DNA of 64,000 bases, from the NCBI GenBank assembly GCA_020072585.1, contig JAIQGL010000017.1:124001-188000 (forward strand). Reading direction: 5' to 3'. Below the pieces are notes generated by a model. The model was not told the DNA's origin. It saw nothing but the letters and a program-made list of their open reading frames with translations, and did not search any database. The translations under genes were made by a program, and so were the position numbers. This DNA is from Terriglobia bacterium. Lineage in GTDB: Bacteria; Acidobacteriota; Terriglobia; Terriglobales; Acidobacteriaceae. Positions 18,501 to 27,379 of this stretch are shown here, piece after piece (the stretch's first letter is position 1; every line of letters starts with the position of its first letter).

Positions 18501-20501
18501 CCATTTCTGGAAATTGGACTCGACTCATTGCTGTTGACGCAGGCCTCCACCGCCATTGAAAAGTCGTTTGGCGTGCACGTGACGTTCCGGCAGTTGCTCG
18601 AAGAGCTTTCCAGCCTCGATGCGCTGGCCGCGCATCTCGCGCCCAGCATGCCTGCTCCTGCATCCCCGGCACCCACGGCTTCAACGCCCGTGAGCATGCC
18701 TGCAATTCCGGCGGCGGCCACCGCTTCACTGACAGAACTTACTTCTATTCCATCAGGCGGAGTTGAAGCATTGGTGCGAAAGCAATTGGAGATCATGGAA
18801 AAGCAATTGGAGATGCTGCGCAATCCAGCCGCAGTAAGCACAGTAGCGGCGGTCGCGGCCGTCTCCTCCGCTCCATCGGTCGCAACGCCCGTCACAAATC
18901 AGGTTGCCGCGTCGCAAACCACAGTTTCTCCCAGTGCTGCCAGTTCGAGCGTCAAGAAGCCCGAGATGCAAGCGTTCGGCCCTTACAAGCCAGTACAAAA
19001 AGGTGTAGCTGGCGCGCTGCCGGACCAGCAACAAAAAGCGCTCGATGCACTCATCACCCGCTACACAACGCTCACGAAGGAATCCAAGCGCCTTACTGCC
19101 GAGCATCGCGCGCACTTCGCTGACCCGCGTACAGTTTCAGGCTTCCGCCAGATATGGAAAGAGATGGTTTACCCGATCGTCACAGAGCGTTCGCAAGGCT
19201 CAAGGCTCTGGGATGCTGACGGCAATGAATACGTTGACATGACCAACGGCTTTGGCTCCATTCTGTTTGGCCACCGGCCAGATTTTGTGATCCGCGCCCT
19301 GAGCGAGCAGATGGAAAAGGGCTTTGAAATTGGCCCCCAATCCCCACTGGCAGGAAAAGTGGCTGAGTTGCTTTGCCGTATGACGGGCATGGAGCGCGCG
19401 GCGTTTTGCAATACAGGTTCAGAAGCCGTCGTCGCGGCCGTCCGCACCGCGCGCACGGTAACCGGCCGCGATAAGATCGCCATGTTCACCGGCGATTATC
19501 ACGGCATTTTCGATGAGGTACTGGCGCGGCCGCAGACCGTGAATGGCGTACTGCGCTCGCGCCCCGTGGCGCCCGGCGTGCCGCAATCGGCGGTGGACAA
19601 TGTGTTGGTAGTGGATTACGGCGATCCGGCTTCGCTCGACATTCTGCGCGCGCATGCGCACGAATTGGCCGCCGTTGTGGTGGAGCCCGTCCAGAGCCGC
19701 CGGCCCGATTTGCTACCCAGGGAATTCTTGCAGGAGCTGCGCACGCTTACGCAAAAATCGGGCACGGTCCTGGTGTTCGACGAAATCGTCACTGGCTTCC
19801 GCGTGCATCCACGCGGGGCGCAGGGCTATTTCGGCATTCAAGCCGATGTGGCCACCTATGGCAAAGTGATTGGCGGCGGCATGCCCATCGGCATTATTGC
19901 CGGAAAGGCCAAATATCTTGATGCGCTGGATGGCGGCCAATGGAATTACGGCGATGCGTCTGGTCCGGAAGCGGGCATGACATTCTTTGCCGGCACCTTT
20001 GTGCGGCATCCACTGGCCCTGGCCGCCTGCTGGGCTTGCCTGAATCATTTGAATGACAACAGCCCGGATTTGCAGCGCAATCTGAATCACAAAACCCGGC
20101 AACTGGTGGAAGCGATGCTGGATTTTGCGCACCGGGCAGGCGCTCCGATTCAGATTCCACACTTCGCTTCCTGGATGTGCTTCCAGTTCCCGCAGGACGT
20201 TCCTTACGCGAGTCTGTTTTGGGCATACATGCGCGCCAGGGGCATCCACATGTGGGAGGGACGGCCGAGTTTCCTCACCACGGCACACACAGAGGCCGAT
20301 ATCGAACTTGTACTGAAGGCCTTCAAAGAGACGATTGTGGAAATGCAGCGCGGCGGATTTCTCCCGGGCGAGCCTCCGCAAGAGGCCGTCGCGCCGCGAC
20401 CAGGCGCGCGGCTCGGCAAGGATCGCGAGGGCAAAGAGGCGTGGTTCGTTCCCGATCCTGACCGGCCCGGTAAGTACTTGCAGATTGCGGAGGTCAGGTG
20501 A
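15594..20501 (+). CDS. type I polyketide synthase: KS-AT-ACP-aminotransferase
   Basis: The ketosynthase (15.62-16.90 kb) has Cys184 in TACSTA and the two His motifs THGTGT and SNIGH. The acyltransferase (17.19-18.08 kb) has GHSLGEY and HAFH, the pattern for malonyl-CoA. The acyl carrier (18.44-18.64 kb) has GLDSLL. After an Ala/Pro/Thr linker, a class III PLP aminotransferase (19.05-20.37 kb) has DEIVTGFR and Lys1424 in YGKVIGGG as the Schiff-base lysine. Reducing domains are absent, so the beta-keto group should be transaminated to a beta-amine, as in the aminotransferase modules of microcystin (McyE) and iturin-type synthases. The gene begins nine bases after the NRPS and overlaps the next NRPS by four bases. 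The KS should take its substrate from the A-less carrier of the preceding protein. Confidence 0.93.
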   Translation: MSQPEQLDSLNSVAIIGMAGRFPGARNVREFWQNLAAGKETISFFEPGELEPVPNEPAEVRNDPHYVRARGMLEGAETFDAAFFGINPREAELMDPQHRVFLETVWEAFEDAGYDPLAYTGPVGVFAGMANNTYFPAVIAPRKSGESPAFALQTMLGNEKDYLATRTSYKLNLRGPSLNIQTACSTALVAVAQAYQSLQGYQCDMAIAGGISITAPQKRGYLYHEGAIVSPDGHCRAFDAQAGGTIFSNGTGVVVLKRLADAMADHDHIYAVIKGVGVNNDGSARVSFAAPSVDGQAEAIAMAQALAGVDANSITYVETHGTGTALGDPVEVAGLTQAFRLGTERNQFCAIGSVKSNIGHLDAAAGIAGLIKTSLSLQNAKIPASLHYNQPNPKINFAETPFYVNAKLTDWPAGETPRRAGVSAFGSGGTNAHVILEEAPERQASGPARAEQLFLISARSQTALDHAGSNLAAYLSSSDSALNLADAAFTLQTGRRHFPHRRATVARTAAEAAEALVSGDPKRVWSRKCEHAEAPVVFLFPGQGAQQVNMGRGLYENESVFAAQVDECAEVLRPLMGLDLRTLLYPQPGHEEGASRRLKETFITQPALFVVEYALAQLWMQWGVAPKAMIGHSLGEYVAACIAGVFSRNDALRILSARARMMQDLPAGAMLAVRLPENEVTPLLGEKLSIAALNSPGMTVVSGPFDAIDALAAMLEEKKVMCRRLATSHAFHSAMLDPMLPGFAEVVTSVQMHPPQVPFVSSLTGTWITDDQAMSPDYWVQQVRRTVRFSSGIAELLEDPANILVEVGPGQTLSTLARQHPAKQAGQEIVASLKSEENVKPDLQSKDLRSQDIRSMMEAAGRIWTAGGSVDWAGFHGNEARHRVPLPTYPFERQRYWIDSPLTEVTPQSDWQPNGIKNPTESEQQPMAIPQPNQNADTLQAQQAAALGKLRALFSDISGLTADQLIASAPFLEIGLDSLLLTQASTAIEKSFGVHVTFRQLLEELSSLDALAAHLAPSMPAPASPAPTASTPVSMPAIPAAATASLTELTSIPSGGVEALVRKQLEIMEKQLEMLRNPAAVSTVAAVAAVSSAPSVATPVTNQVAASQTTVSPSAASSSVKKPEMQAFGPYKPVQKGVAGALPDQQQKALDALITRYTTLTKESKRLTAEHRAHFADPRTVSGFRQIWKEMVYPIVTERSQGSRLWDADGNEYVDMTNGFGSILFGHRPDFVIRALSEQMEKGFEIGPQSPLAGKVAELLCRMTGMERAAFCNTGSEAVVAAVRTARTVTGRDKIAMFTGDYHGIFDEVLARPQTVNGVLRSRPVAPGVPQSAVDNVLVVDYGDPASLDILRAHAHELAAVVVEPVQSRRPDLLPREFLQELRTLTQKSGTVLVFDEIVTGFRVHPRGAQGYFGIQADVATYGKVIGGGMPIGIIAGKAKYLDALDGGQWNYGDASGPEAGMTFFAGTFVRHPLALAACWACLNHLNDNSPDLQRNLNHKTRQLVEAMLDFAHRAGAPIQIPHFASWMCFQFPQDVPYASLFWAYMRARGIHMWEGRPSFLTTAHTEADIELVLKAFKETIVEMQRGGFLPGEPPQEAVAPRPGARLGKDREGKEAWFVPDPDRPGKYLQIAEVR

Positions 20502-23500
20502 GCGTGAGCGATGTGAACTCGTACATCCCGGTTGATTTTGATCCGTTCGTCGACGCCGCAGCGAAACCTGTCTATTTTCCGATGACGGAGGCGCAGTGCG
20601 AAGTCTGGGCCTCTGTTCAGATGGGCGCCGAAGCGTCCAACGCCTATAACGTGTGCCATGCATTTCGCGTCCGCGGCGCATTTTCAATGGACGCGATGAA
20701 AACCGCACTACAGCAGTTGATGGACCGGCACCAGGCGTTGCGGCTGGTGTGCGATCCGGACGGCGAAACACAACACGAACTCCCTTCTGCCATCATTCCC
20801 GTGACCATCGTGGATCTTTCGGCGATGACGGGCACGGAGCGCGAACGTGAAACGGCACACTACGTGGACCGGGAGACCGATGTCCCTTTCGATCTGGAAA
20901 AAGGCCCCCTGTGCCGGGCCGTAATCCTGCGCGAAGACCGGCAAACACATTTCATCGTCTTCACGGCGCATCACATTGTGTGCGACGGATGGTCAGGCGG
21001 CATCTTGATTCAGGACCTGGGCGAGTTGTACGAGGCCGAAAGCGTGGGTATGCAGGCCTCTCTGCCGCCCGCGCACTCGTTTCAATCGTACGTGGAGGCA
21101 CAGAACCAGCCAGAGCAAATGAAACAAGCCTTGGCGGCAGAGCAATATTGGCAGGCGCAGTTTGCTACGCCCATTGAGCCGCTGGAACTTCCGCTGGATT
21201 TTTTGCGCAAGCCTGTGCAGTCGTACGCGGCAGAGCGCCAGCGGCGGCAGATACCGGAGACGCTCTATCGAGACATCTCACGCGTGGCTTCGCGGAACGG
21301 TTGCACCGTCTACGCAATGCTGTTCTCCGCCATGCAAGTGCTGATTTACCGTCTGACGGGTCAGGAAGATTTTGTTTTGGGCACCGTCGTGGCCGCTCAG
21401 GCATCCGACACAAACGCCGCCACCATGGTTGGTCACGGGACGAACGTCTTGCCGGTCCGCGCAAGCGTCGACCCGGAAGGGACATTTGAAGAGCATTTGA
21501 AGACGGCCCGCCGGCGGCTGCTGGATGCGTTTGATCATCAATCGCTTTCCTTCGGGGCGCTGGTGCGGTCTCTCAACTTGCCGCGGGATGCCAGCCGAAA
21601 CCCTCTGGTCACTGCGACTTTCAACTCTGACAATGTAACGGCGCCGTTCCGCTTCCGTAGCGTGGAAGCAGAACTGCTGTCCTCTCCAAAGAAATTCGCC
21701 ACCTTCGATCTGGAGTTCAACATCCTGAAAACGGCCACGGCGGTATTCACGGAATGCATCCATAGCACCGCCATCCTGCAACCGGCCACCGTGCAGCGCT
21801 GGCTGGAGAACTATGAGACTTTGCTGGCATCCATTTGCGCGAACCCCGCGCAAAAAGTGGCTGATTTGCCTTTGATGACGCCGGAGCAGGAACGCGAACT
21901 GCTCTCGCCGCCCCAGGAAACCTGGCAAATCGACGAATGCATTCAATATCGATTCGAACGGCAGATGGAGCGCACTCCTGATGCGATCGCGGTAACCAGC
22001 GATGGTGTGTCCCTGACTTATGCCGAACTCAATGGCCGCGCCAATGCGGTGGCGGAGCGTTTAATCGCCATGGGTGCGGGGCCAGACGGTCTGGTAGCTC
22101 TGTGCATGGAACGCAGCGTGGGCATGCTGGTGGGTCTGCTGGGAATCCTGAAGGCTGGCGCGGCGTATTTGCCAGTTGATTTACGCTACCCTGCCGAGCG
22201 AGTGGCCTTCATACTGGAAGACGCTGGCGTTCCCTTACTGATTTCGCAGCGTAGCCTGGAAGCTACATTGCCGAAACATCAGGCCCAGGTTTTGTTTCTG
22301 GACGATGTCACCGAATGCAGGAATGAAAATCCTAGCGCCCGGGCCACACTCGACAATCTGGCTTACGTGATTTACACCTCCGGTTCCACGGGTAAGCCCA
22401 AGGGCGTGGAGGTTCTGCATCGCGGCGTCACCAACGTGATCCATAGCTTTCAGGAACTGCTGCACTTTGGAGCCAACGACGTTCTGGTGGCCACAACCAC
22501 GCTATCGTTCGATATCCACGTGCTGGAACTGTTTGCGCCCATTCAATTCGGCTCCAGGTTGGTGATCGCTACGGATGAACAGGCGCAGGACCCTGCGGCT
22601 CTGATCGCATTGCTGGAAACGAGCGGGGCCACCATCTATCAGGCGACGCCGGTGCGCTATCGCATGCTGCTGGATGCGGGCTGGAAGGGCATGCCGAAAT
22701 TGCAGCTTTTGTGCGGCGGCGAGAAGATGTCGCGCGAACTGGCGGACCAGCTTCTGGCGCGCTGCGCCACCTTGTGGAACGTCTACGGACCCACCGAAAC
22801 CACCGTTTGGTCGTCGGCCGCCAGAATTGAAGCTGATGGCCAGCCGATCACAGTTGGGCAGCCCCTCGCCAACACCACGTTGTATGTTCTCGGCACGAAT
22901 ATGAAGCTCACACCGGTGGGAGCTGCGGGTGAATTGTTCATTGGAGGCGACGGCGTAGCGCGGGGGTATCTCAATCGCCCACAACTTACACAGGAACGTT
23001 TTGTGCCGAATCCGTTTGGCCAAGGGCGCATCTACAAAACCGGCGACCGCGCCCGCTACCGGGCTGACGGCCGCGTGGAATTGCTGGGGCGCAATGATGA
23101 TCAGGTGAAAGTTCGCGGTTTCCGCATTGAATTGGGAGAAATTGAGCACGCCCTGCAATCCATACCAGACGTCCTGCGGGCAGCCGTAGTGGTCCATAAC
23201 GACGGCGATGACCAGAACATCATCGCCTACCTTGTGCCGGTGCCCGGTGTGCCTATGCCGCCCGCGGAATTGCGTGGCGCGCTGCTGCAAACCCTGCCGG
23301 AATATATGGTCCCGGCCGCGTTCGTACTGATTGACGCAATGCCCACCACGCCCAACGGCAAGCTTGATCGCAAGGCACTACCGGCGCCGGTGGTGGCACG
23401 CAAGACGCGCGACTCGGTTCCGCCCGAGACGCCCACGCAGATCACGCTGGCAAGGATGTGGGAGTCACTGCTGAAGGTTGAACATGTGGGTATTCATGAA

Positions 23501-23719
23501 AGTTTCTTCGATCTCGGCGGACACTCCATACTGGCGGCGAGACTGATGGCGCAGGTTCGTTCATCATTCGGCATCCAACTCCCGCAGCATCACATTTTTC
23601 GCACACCCACGATTTCTGGTTTGGCCTTACTCATTGAATCGAAGTTGTGGACAGAGAGTGAACCGCACGTGGCTGACGCTGCGGCAGCCTCCGGCCCGCA
23701 GGTGGAAATCGAGATATGA
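20498..23719 (+). CDS. nonribosomal peptide synthetase: C-A(Gly)-PCP
   Basis: This is a single module. Condensation lies at 20.57-21.90 kb with HHIVCDGWS, adenylation at 21.93-23.39 kb with YTSGSTGKPKG, YGPTETT and NGKLDRKALP, and the carrier at 23.43-23.65 kb with DLGGHSIL. The pocket aligned to GrsA reads D-I-L-Q-L-G-V-V-W plus Lys, nearest to the glycine code D-I-L-Q-L-G-L-I-W-K, with two conservative changes. The protein has no thioesterase of its own. The GTG start overlaps the PKS stop (GTGA), and the next gene's ATG overlaps its stop, so translation is coupled. The condensation domain would join the beta-amino polyketide to Gly. Confidence 0.93.
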   Translation: MSVSDVNSYIPVDFDPFVDAAAKPVYFPMTEAQCEVWASVQMGAEASNAYNVCHAFRVRGAFSMDAMKTALQQLMDRHQALRLVCDPDGETQHELPSAIIPVTIVDLSAMTGTERERETAHYVDRETDVPFDLEKGPLCRAVILREDRQTHFIVFTAHHIVCDGWSGGILIQDLGELYEAESVGMQASLPPAHSFQSYVEAQNQPEQMKQALAAEQYWQAQFATPIEPLELPLDFLRKPVQSYAAERQRRQIPETLYRDISRVASRNGCTVYAMLFSAMQVLIYRLTGQEDFVLGTVVAAQASDTNAATMVGHGTNVLPVRASVDPEGTFEEHLKTARRRLLDAFDHQSLSFGALVRSLNLPRDASRNPLVTATFNSDNVTAPFRFRSVEAELLSSPKKFATFDLEFNILKTATAVFTECIHSTAILQPATVQRWLENYETLLASICANPAQKVADLPLMTPEQERELLSPPQETWQIDECIQYRFERQMERTPDAIAVTSDGVSLTYAELNGRANAVAERLIAMGAGPDGLVALCMERSVGMLVGLLGILKAGAAYLPVDLRYPAERVAFILEDAGVPLLISQRSLEATLPKHQAQVLFLDDVTECRNENPSARATLDNLAYVIYTSGSTGKPKGVEVLHRGVTNVIHSFQELLHFGANDVLVATTTLSFDIHVLELFAPIQFGSRLVIATDEQAQDPAALIALLETSGATIYQATPVRYRMLLDAGWKGMPKLQLLCGGEKMSRELADQLLARCATLWNVYGPTETTVWSSAARIEADGQPITVGQPLANTTLYVLGTNMKLTPVGAAGELFIGGDGVARGYLNRPQLTQERFVPNPFGQGRIYKTGDRARYRADGRVELLGRNDDQVKVRGFRIELGEIEHALQSIPDVLRAAVVVHNDGDDQNIIAYLVPVPGVPMPPAELRGALLQTLPEYMVPAAFVLIDAMPTTPNGKLDRKALPAPVVARKTRDSVPPETPTQITLARMWESLLKVEHVGIHESFFDLGGHSILAARLMAQVRSSFGIQLPQHHIFRTPTISGLALLIESKLWTESEPHVADAAAASGPQVEIEI

Positions 23720-24717
23720 GCACCTTCGAATTCCTACATAAGTTAAAACAGTCCGGGGTAAAGGTCTGGATGGAAGACGATCGTCTGCGCTGCACCGGGC
23801 CAGAGCAGGTTCTAATGGCTGAGGTGCGCGAACAATTGAGCGCGCGAAAGCAGGAGATCATTGCTTTCTTGCGGTCAGCGGCAAGTTCGGAGGGCGGCAG
23901 CAGTTCCACTGTGATACCCATCCAGCCACTGGGCAGCCGGCGGCCTTTGTTTGCGGTGGCAGGTCATAACGGTGATGTGTTTTGCTATGTAGATCTGGCG
24001 CGTCACCTGGGCACGGATCAACCGTTTTTTGCGCTACAGGCTCCGGGTATGGAACCCGGCCAGCATCCTTTAACCAGCATCGAAGAAATCGCTGCGTTAT
24101 TTGCCCGCGACATAGTCGCAGTGCAGCCTCAAGGGCCGTATCTGCTGGGCGGATTTTGTGTGGGAGGATCCATTGCCTTCGAACTGGCCCAGCAACTCAC
24201 AGCACAAGGTCACCAAGTGAGTTTGCTGGCACTGTTTGGCTCCCCGTGTCCAACGGCGTTAGCTCCCCGTTACCGCGCCCAGGCTGCCGCCATGAATGTC
24301 GCCGGACGCTTCGTGCGGCATGGCTCTGCTTTAGTGCAAAGAAGGCCAAGTGAATGGTCACAGTACTTGCGCGAACGGGCTGCGGCACGGCGAGCGGATC
24401 GCGAGCGCGAACGCCATGATCCGTTGCGCCTGCGCCTGGCCGAGACGACAGTGGACGCCTTCAAGGCCTACCAGCCAAAAGCCGCTACGTTTCCGGTCTA
24501 CATGCTCATGCCAAACGACCAGCCAGACTCGCTTCTTGAAGACCGGCCACTGGATTGGGGCCTGTTCGCGAAAAATTTTACCGTGGCCCTGGGGCCGGAC
24601 GATGGAGACATGAATACGATGCTGCTCGAACCTCATGTTTCCCTGTTCGCTCAACTATTGGAGAAAAAACTGGGAGAGACGGTTCCGCCACAAGCGGCGA
24701 TCAGCGCCGTCAGTTAG
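23716..24717 (+). CDS. stand-alone thioesterase with TubC-type docking domain and Cys nucleophile
   Basis: Residues 1-55 (FEFLHKLKQSGVKVWMEDDRLRCTGP followed by an amphipathic helix) match the TubC N-terminal docking fold, which binds the C-terminal tail of an upstream NRPS/PKS protein. Residues about 75-320 are an alpha/beta-hydrolase thioesterase. At the nucleophile elbow the protein reads GGFCVGG, with Cys148 where type I thioesterases normally have Ser. A likely catalytic His lies in LEPHVS near the C-terminus. A thioesterase on its own protein joined by a docking domain, and not fused to the last module, is uncommon. It would release the Gly-terminated chain by hydrolysis, cyclisation or, less likely, beta-lactone formation. 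Translation is coupled to the NRPS by an ATGA overlap. Confidence 0.85.
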   Translation: MSTFEFLHKLKQSGVKVWMEDDRLRCTGPEQVLMAEVREQLSARKQEIIAFLRSAASSEGGSSSTVIPIQPLGSRRPLFAVAGHNGDVFCYVDLARHLGTDQPFFALQAPGMEPGQHPLTSIEEIAALFARDIVAVQPQGPYLLGGFCVGGSIAFELAQQLTAQGHQVSLLALFGSPCPTALAPRYRAQAAAMNVAGRFVRHGSALVQRRPSEWSQYLRERAAARRADRERERHDPLRLRLAETTVDAFKAYQPKAATFPVYMLMPNDQPDSLLEDRPLDWGLFAKNFTVALGPDDGDMNTMLLEPHVSLFAQLLEKKLGETVPPQAAISAVS

Positions 24718-24950
24718 GCGATCACGATCTCTCGCACAGACCGATTCGGAACAATGCGGTTTCATTCTTGCATCCGAGATTTAGAAATTCCTTCGCTCTC
24801 CAATCTTGCCTTCTGATCAAGCTGATAGAGTTCCGTCTCGCGTTAGGCCTCTGAGCAATCGATTTCCCGATAGACCCATACCCCATCTTCATGAATCCGG
24901 ATTTCCCCCACCGCCAGAGCCAAACGACTTCACACCTGGAGATAATCAAA

Positions 24951-26456
24951 ATGGAAAACGTCCTTGGCAAATGGTTTCTTGGTGAAAGAGGCTCGCAACC
25001 CTTTCTCCGTTGTCTATTCATGGCGGGAGTGCTGCTGCTTGCCGGCACACTTTCAGCGCAGGTCGATCCCGGTCCCAGAGGAGGCCCTCCTGGCGCCGGT
25101 GGGCCGGTTCCAACGCTCAACTTCAACGAAATCACATTTTGGTTCCAGGCCCTGGCTCAATTCCAGACTATTTTTTCCGTGAGCGGAACAGTTGCGGGCG
25201 AGCCGGGCGTAGGCCTGGGGCCGGGGTTTAACGGCAACGGTTGCGGGCTGTGCCATGCCGAGCCCGCACTTGGCGGCAGCAGTCCGGGGTTCAACAGCCC
25301 GGTGAATCCAGTGCCTAACCCGCAAATCGCACTGGCTACGCTGGATGGAGCCGCCAACGCGGTCCCACCCTTCATTTTCCCCAAGGGCCCGGTGCGCGAG
25401 GCGCGCTTCATCATGAACACCGCCGGCGGTTTGGATGGCGGCGTACACAATCTGTACTCCATCCGCGGCCGCTTTGACGCGCCCGGTTGTGGCCTGCCGC
25501 AAGAGAACTTTCCTGCGCAACTTGCCAATAACAACGTTGTGTTCCGGATTCCCACGCCGACCTTTGGGCTCGGTTTCGTGGAAAACACTCCCGATAGCGT
25601 CTTGCAGGCCAATCTTGCCGCTAACGCTGCTGTCAAAGCTGGTTTGGGCATTGCCGGCCGTTTCAACACCAATGGCAATGACGGAACTATTACGCGCTTC
25701 GGCTGGAAAGCGCAAAACAAGTCTCTGCTGATTTTCTCTGGCGAAGCTTCCAATGTGGAACAGGGCATCGCCAACGACGTATTTACCAACGAACGTAACG
25801 CCATCTTCGGATGCGTGTTCAACGTGACTCCGGAAGATACCACCCATCTGATCATTCCTCCGGGGCCAGGCGCGGGCGATTTCGCCAGCCAGATTTCTTC
25901 CCTGCAAGTGAACTTCGCAGCTTTTATGCGTCTCAACGCCGCTCCCGTGCCGATTCCATTAACACCATCGGCGGCGAATGGCCAGGCCCTGTTCGGTACG
26001 TCCGCAGCGCCCGGCATAGGCTGCGTGCTGTGTCATTCCGACGTTCTGAAGACGGCAGCCTCTCCTTTCACCGGTATGAGCTTTAGCGCTTACCAACCGT
26101 ATTCCGACTTTGCCCTGCATCACATGGGCTCCACGCTGGCGGATGGCGTAAGCCAGGGTGATGCCGGGCCTGACGAGTTCCGCACCGCGCCGCTGTGGGG
26201 CGTGGGCCAGCGGCTCTTCTTCATGCATGATGGACGCACAACCAATCTGCTCGTGGCCATCCGGCTGCATTCCAGCCCGGCCGCCAATTGCATCAACACC
26301 ACCGCGACGCAGAACTTTATTGTTAACGGAGTGCCTCACGCGCCGTCAACGATCATCAACTTCTGCGGCTCCGAAGCCAATGCTGTCGTCAATAACTTCT
26401 TCGCTCTGGCTCCTGCGCAACAGCAGGACATCCTCAACTTCCTGCGTTCCCTTTGA
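24951..26456 (+). CDS. di-haem oxidoreductase (DHOR/DUF1111-type), secreted
   Basis: The protein has two c-type haem motifs, CGLCH (about residue 82) and CVLCH (about 343). Late conserved motifs include FRTAPLWGVGQRLFFMHDGR. These match the di-haem oxidoreductase family (also called thiol oxidoreductase or DUF1111), periplasmic proteins related to di-haem peroxidases whose substrate is generally unknown. ATG 24951 is preferred because GGAG lies upstream and a signal peptide follows directly (FMAGVLLLAGTLSAQ); the longer frame from 24891 has no binding site. It is 230 bases past the thioesterase, and its function is unlike the biosynthetic cluster, so it is probably a separate unit. A terminator hairpin lies 25 bases after the stop. 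Confidence 0.83.
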   Translation: MENVLGKWFLGERGSQPFLRCLFMAGVLLLAGTLSAQVDPGPRGGPPGAGGPVPTLNFNEITFWFQALAQFQTIFSVSGTVAGEPGVGLGPGFNGNGCGLCHAEPALGGSSPGFNSPVNPVPNPQIALATLDGAANAVPPFIFPKGPVREARFIMNTAGGLDGGVHNLYSIRGRFDAPGCGLPQENFPAQLANNNVVFRIPTPTFGLGFVENTPDSVLQANLAANAAVKAGLGIAGRFNTNGNDGTITRFGWKAQNKSLLIFSGEASNVEQGIANDVFTNERNAIFGCVFNVTPEDTTHLIIPPGPGAGDFASQISSLQVNFAAFMRLNAAPVPIPLTPSAANGQALFGTSAAPGIGCVLCHSDVLKTAASPFTGMSFSAYQPYSDFALHHMGSTLADGVSQGDAGPDEFRTAPLWGVGQRLFFMHDGRTTNLLVAIRLHSSPAANCINTTATQNFIVNGVPHAPSTIINFCGSEANAVVNNFFALAPAQQQDILNFLRSL

Positions 26457-26480
26457 GTTTTCTCAAAACGAACAATCCTG

Positions 26481-26504
26481 GCGGGCCTTCTTGGGAAGGC
26501 CCGC
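26481..26504 (+). terminator. intrinsic terminator after the di-haem oxidoreductase gene
   Basis: GCGGGCCTTC and GAAGGCCCGC pair perfectly (10 bp) across a TTGG loop, followed by TGTTTA. It starts 25 bases after the stop codon. It may also stop transcription entering from the converging ECF sigma gene. Confidence 0.75.
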
Positions 26505-26619
26505 TGTTTAGGCCCCAGGGACCACTTAACTTTCAATACGCAGCTCCACATTTTGGTCTCTGCTGGCGGTTGAACGAGTTGGAAGGCAGAAGCCGCTTGA
26601 TCGCAGCATATCCTTCACA

Positions 26620-27288
26620 TCACACAATTCCCTGCCGGCTATAGCCGGATTCAATCAATATCTTCCGCAGCTTGGCCAAAGTACGCCCACGGATAAAGCC
26701 AATCGAGCCCCTGGCCAATCCCAGACGGCGGGCCACTTCGTCATAGGGTACTGGTGGGTTTTCAAAAAAAAGCAAACGCATCATCTCAGCATTGCGTTTA
26801 GGCAGTTGGGCAACGCCTTCGTGAAGCAGTTTGGTTTCTTCATTCTCCCAAACCATATGTGGCATTTCGGCGGCCGTTAAGAATTCCTGCGCTTCGGGCT
26901 CCAGTGCGTCTAAAGGTACTTCGCTGCTGCGTTTCCGTTTCCAGCGCCATGCCTGACGCACAGTCACTGTAATCAGCCAGGAACGGAATGACTGAACATT
27001 CCTGAGCTGCGAGAGACTGTTCAAGGTTTCCAGACAGACGGCCTGCAAGATATCGGAAGCATCGTCGCGTGTGGCGCCAAAGCGGCTGGCAATGTTGTAA
27101 ACCAGGCCGCGATACCTTATTAGCACCTCTTCCCATGCGTGCTCGTCGCCTTCCAGGCAGCGCTGCACAAGTTGGTCATGGACTGGCTCTTCATCGTCAA
27201 GGCAGACACCAGGCGCAGATGGCTTCGCTAGAGGTCTTGAAGGAAAATTAATAAGCGTGGGGGGCCCAACAACCTGAGAATCGTTCAT
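26620..27288 (-). CDS. ECF-family RNA polymerase sigma factor
   Basis: The 222-residue protein has a sigma region 2 (LIRYRGLVYNIASRFGATRDDASDILQAVCLE, about 49-80, then SFRSWLITVTVRQAWRWKRK) and a region 4 helix-turn-helix (about 160-215, with the DEVARRLGLARGSIGFIRGRTLAKLRKIL segment). It would direct RNA polymerase to a specific set of promoters, often in response to envelope or redox stress. AGAGGA precedes the ATG. No anti-sigma gene is adjacent, but the small membrane protein at 27540 lies directly upstream on the same strand. A GTGACC-TC-GGTCAC palindrome is 78-91 bases upstream, so an external CRP/FNR-type regulator may control it. Confidence 0.9.
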   Translation of the reverse strand: MNDSQVVGPPTLINFPSRPLAKPSAPGVCLDDEEPVHDQLVQRCLEGDEHAWEEVLIRYRGLVYNIASRFGATRDDASDILQAVCLETLNSLSQLRNVQSFRSWLITVTVRQAWRWKRKRSSEVPLDALEPEAQEFLTAAEMPHMVWENEETKLLHEGVAQLPKRNAEMMRLLFFENPPVPYDEVARRLGLARGSIGFIRGRTLAKLRKILIESGYSRQGIV

Positions 27289-27365
27289 GCGTTCCTCTCG
27301 TTTGGGTTACCGCGATCCCACTACAGGTAATTGCCGAAGCTTATACGGCCTGTGCATATTCTGAT

Positions 27366-27379
27366 GTGACCTCGGTCAC
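27366..27379. promoter_or_regulatory. CRP/FNR-like palindromic operator upstream of the ECF sigma gene
   Basis: GTGACC-TC-GGTCAC is a perfect 6-bp inverted repeat with a two-base spacer, resembling the TGTGA(N6)TCACA class of CRP/FNR-family sites. A near-identical copy occurs at 53095-53108 upstream of the molybdoenzyme operon. Confidence 0.6.
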
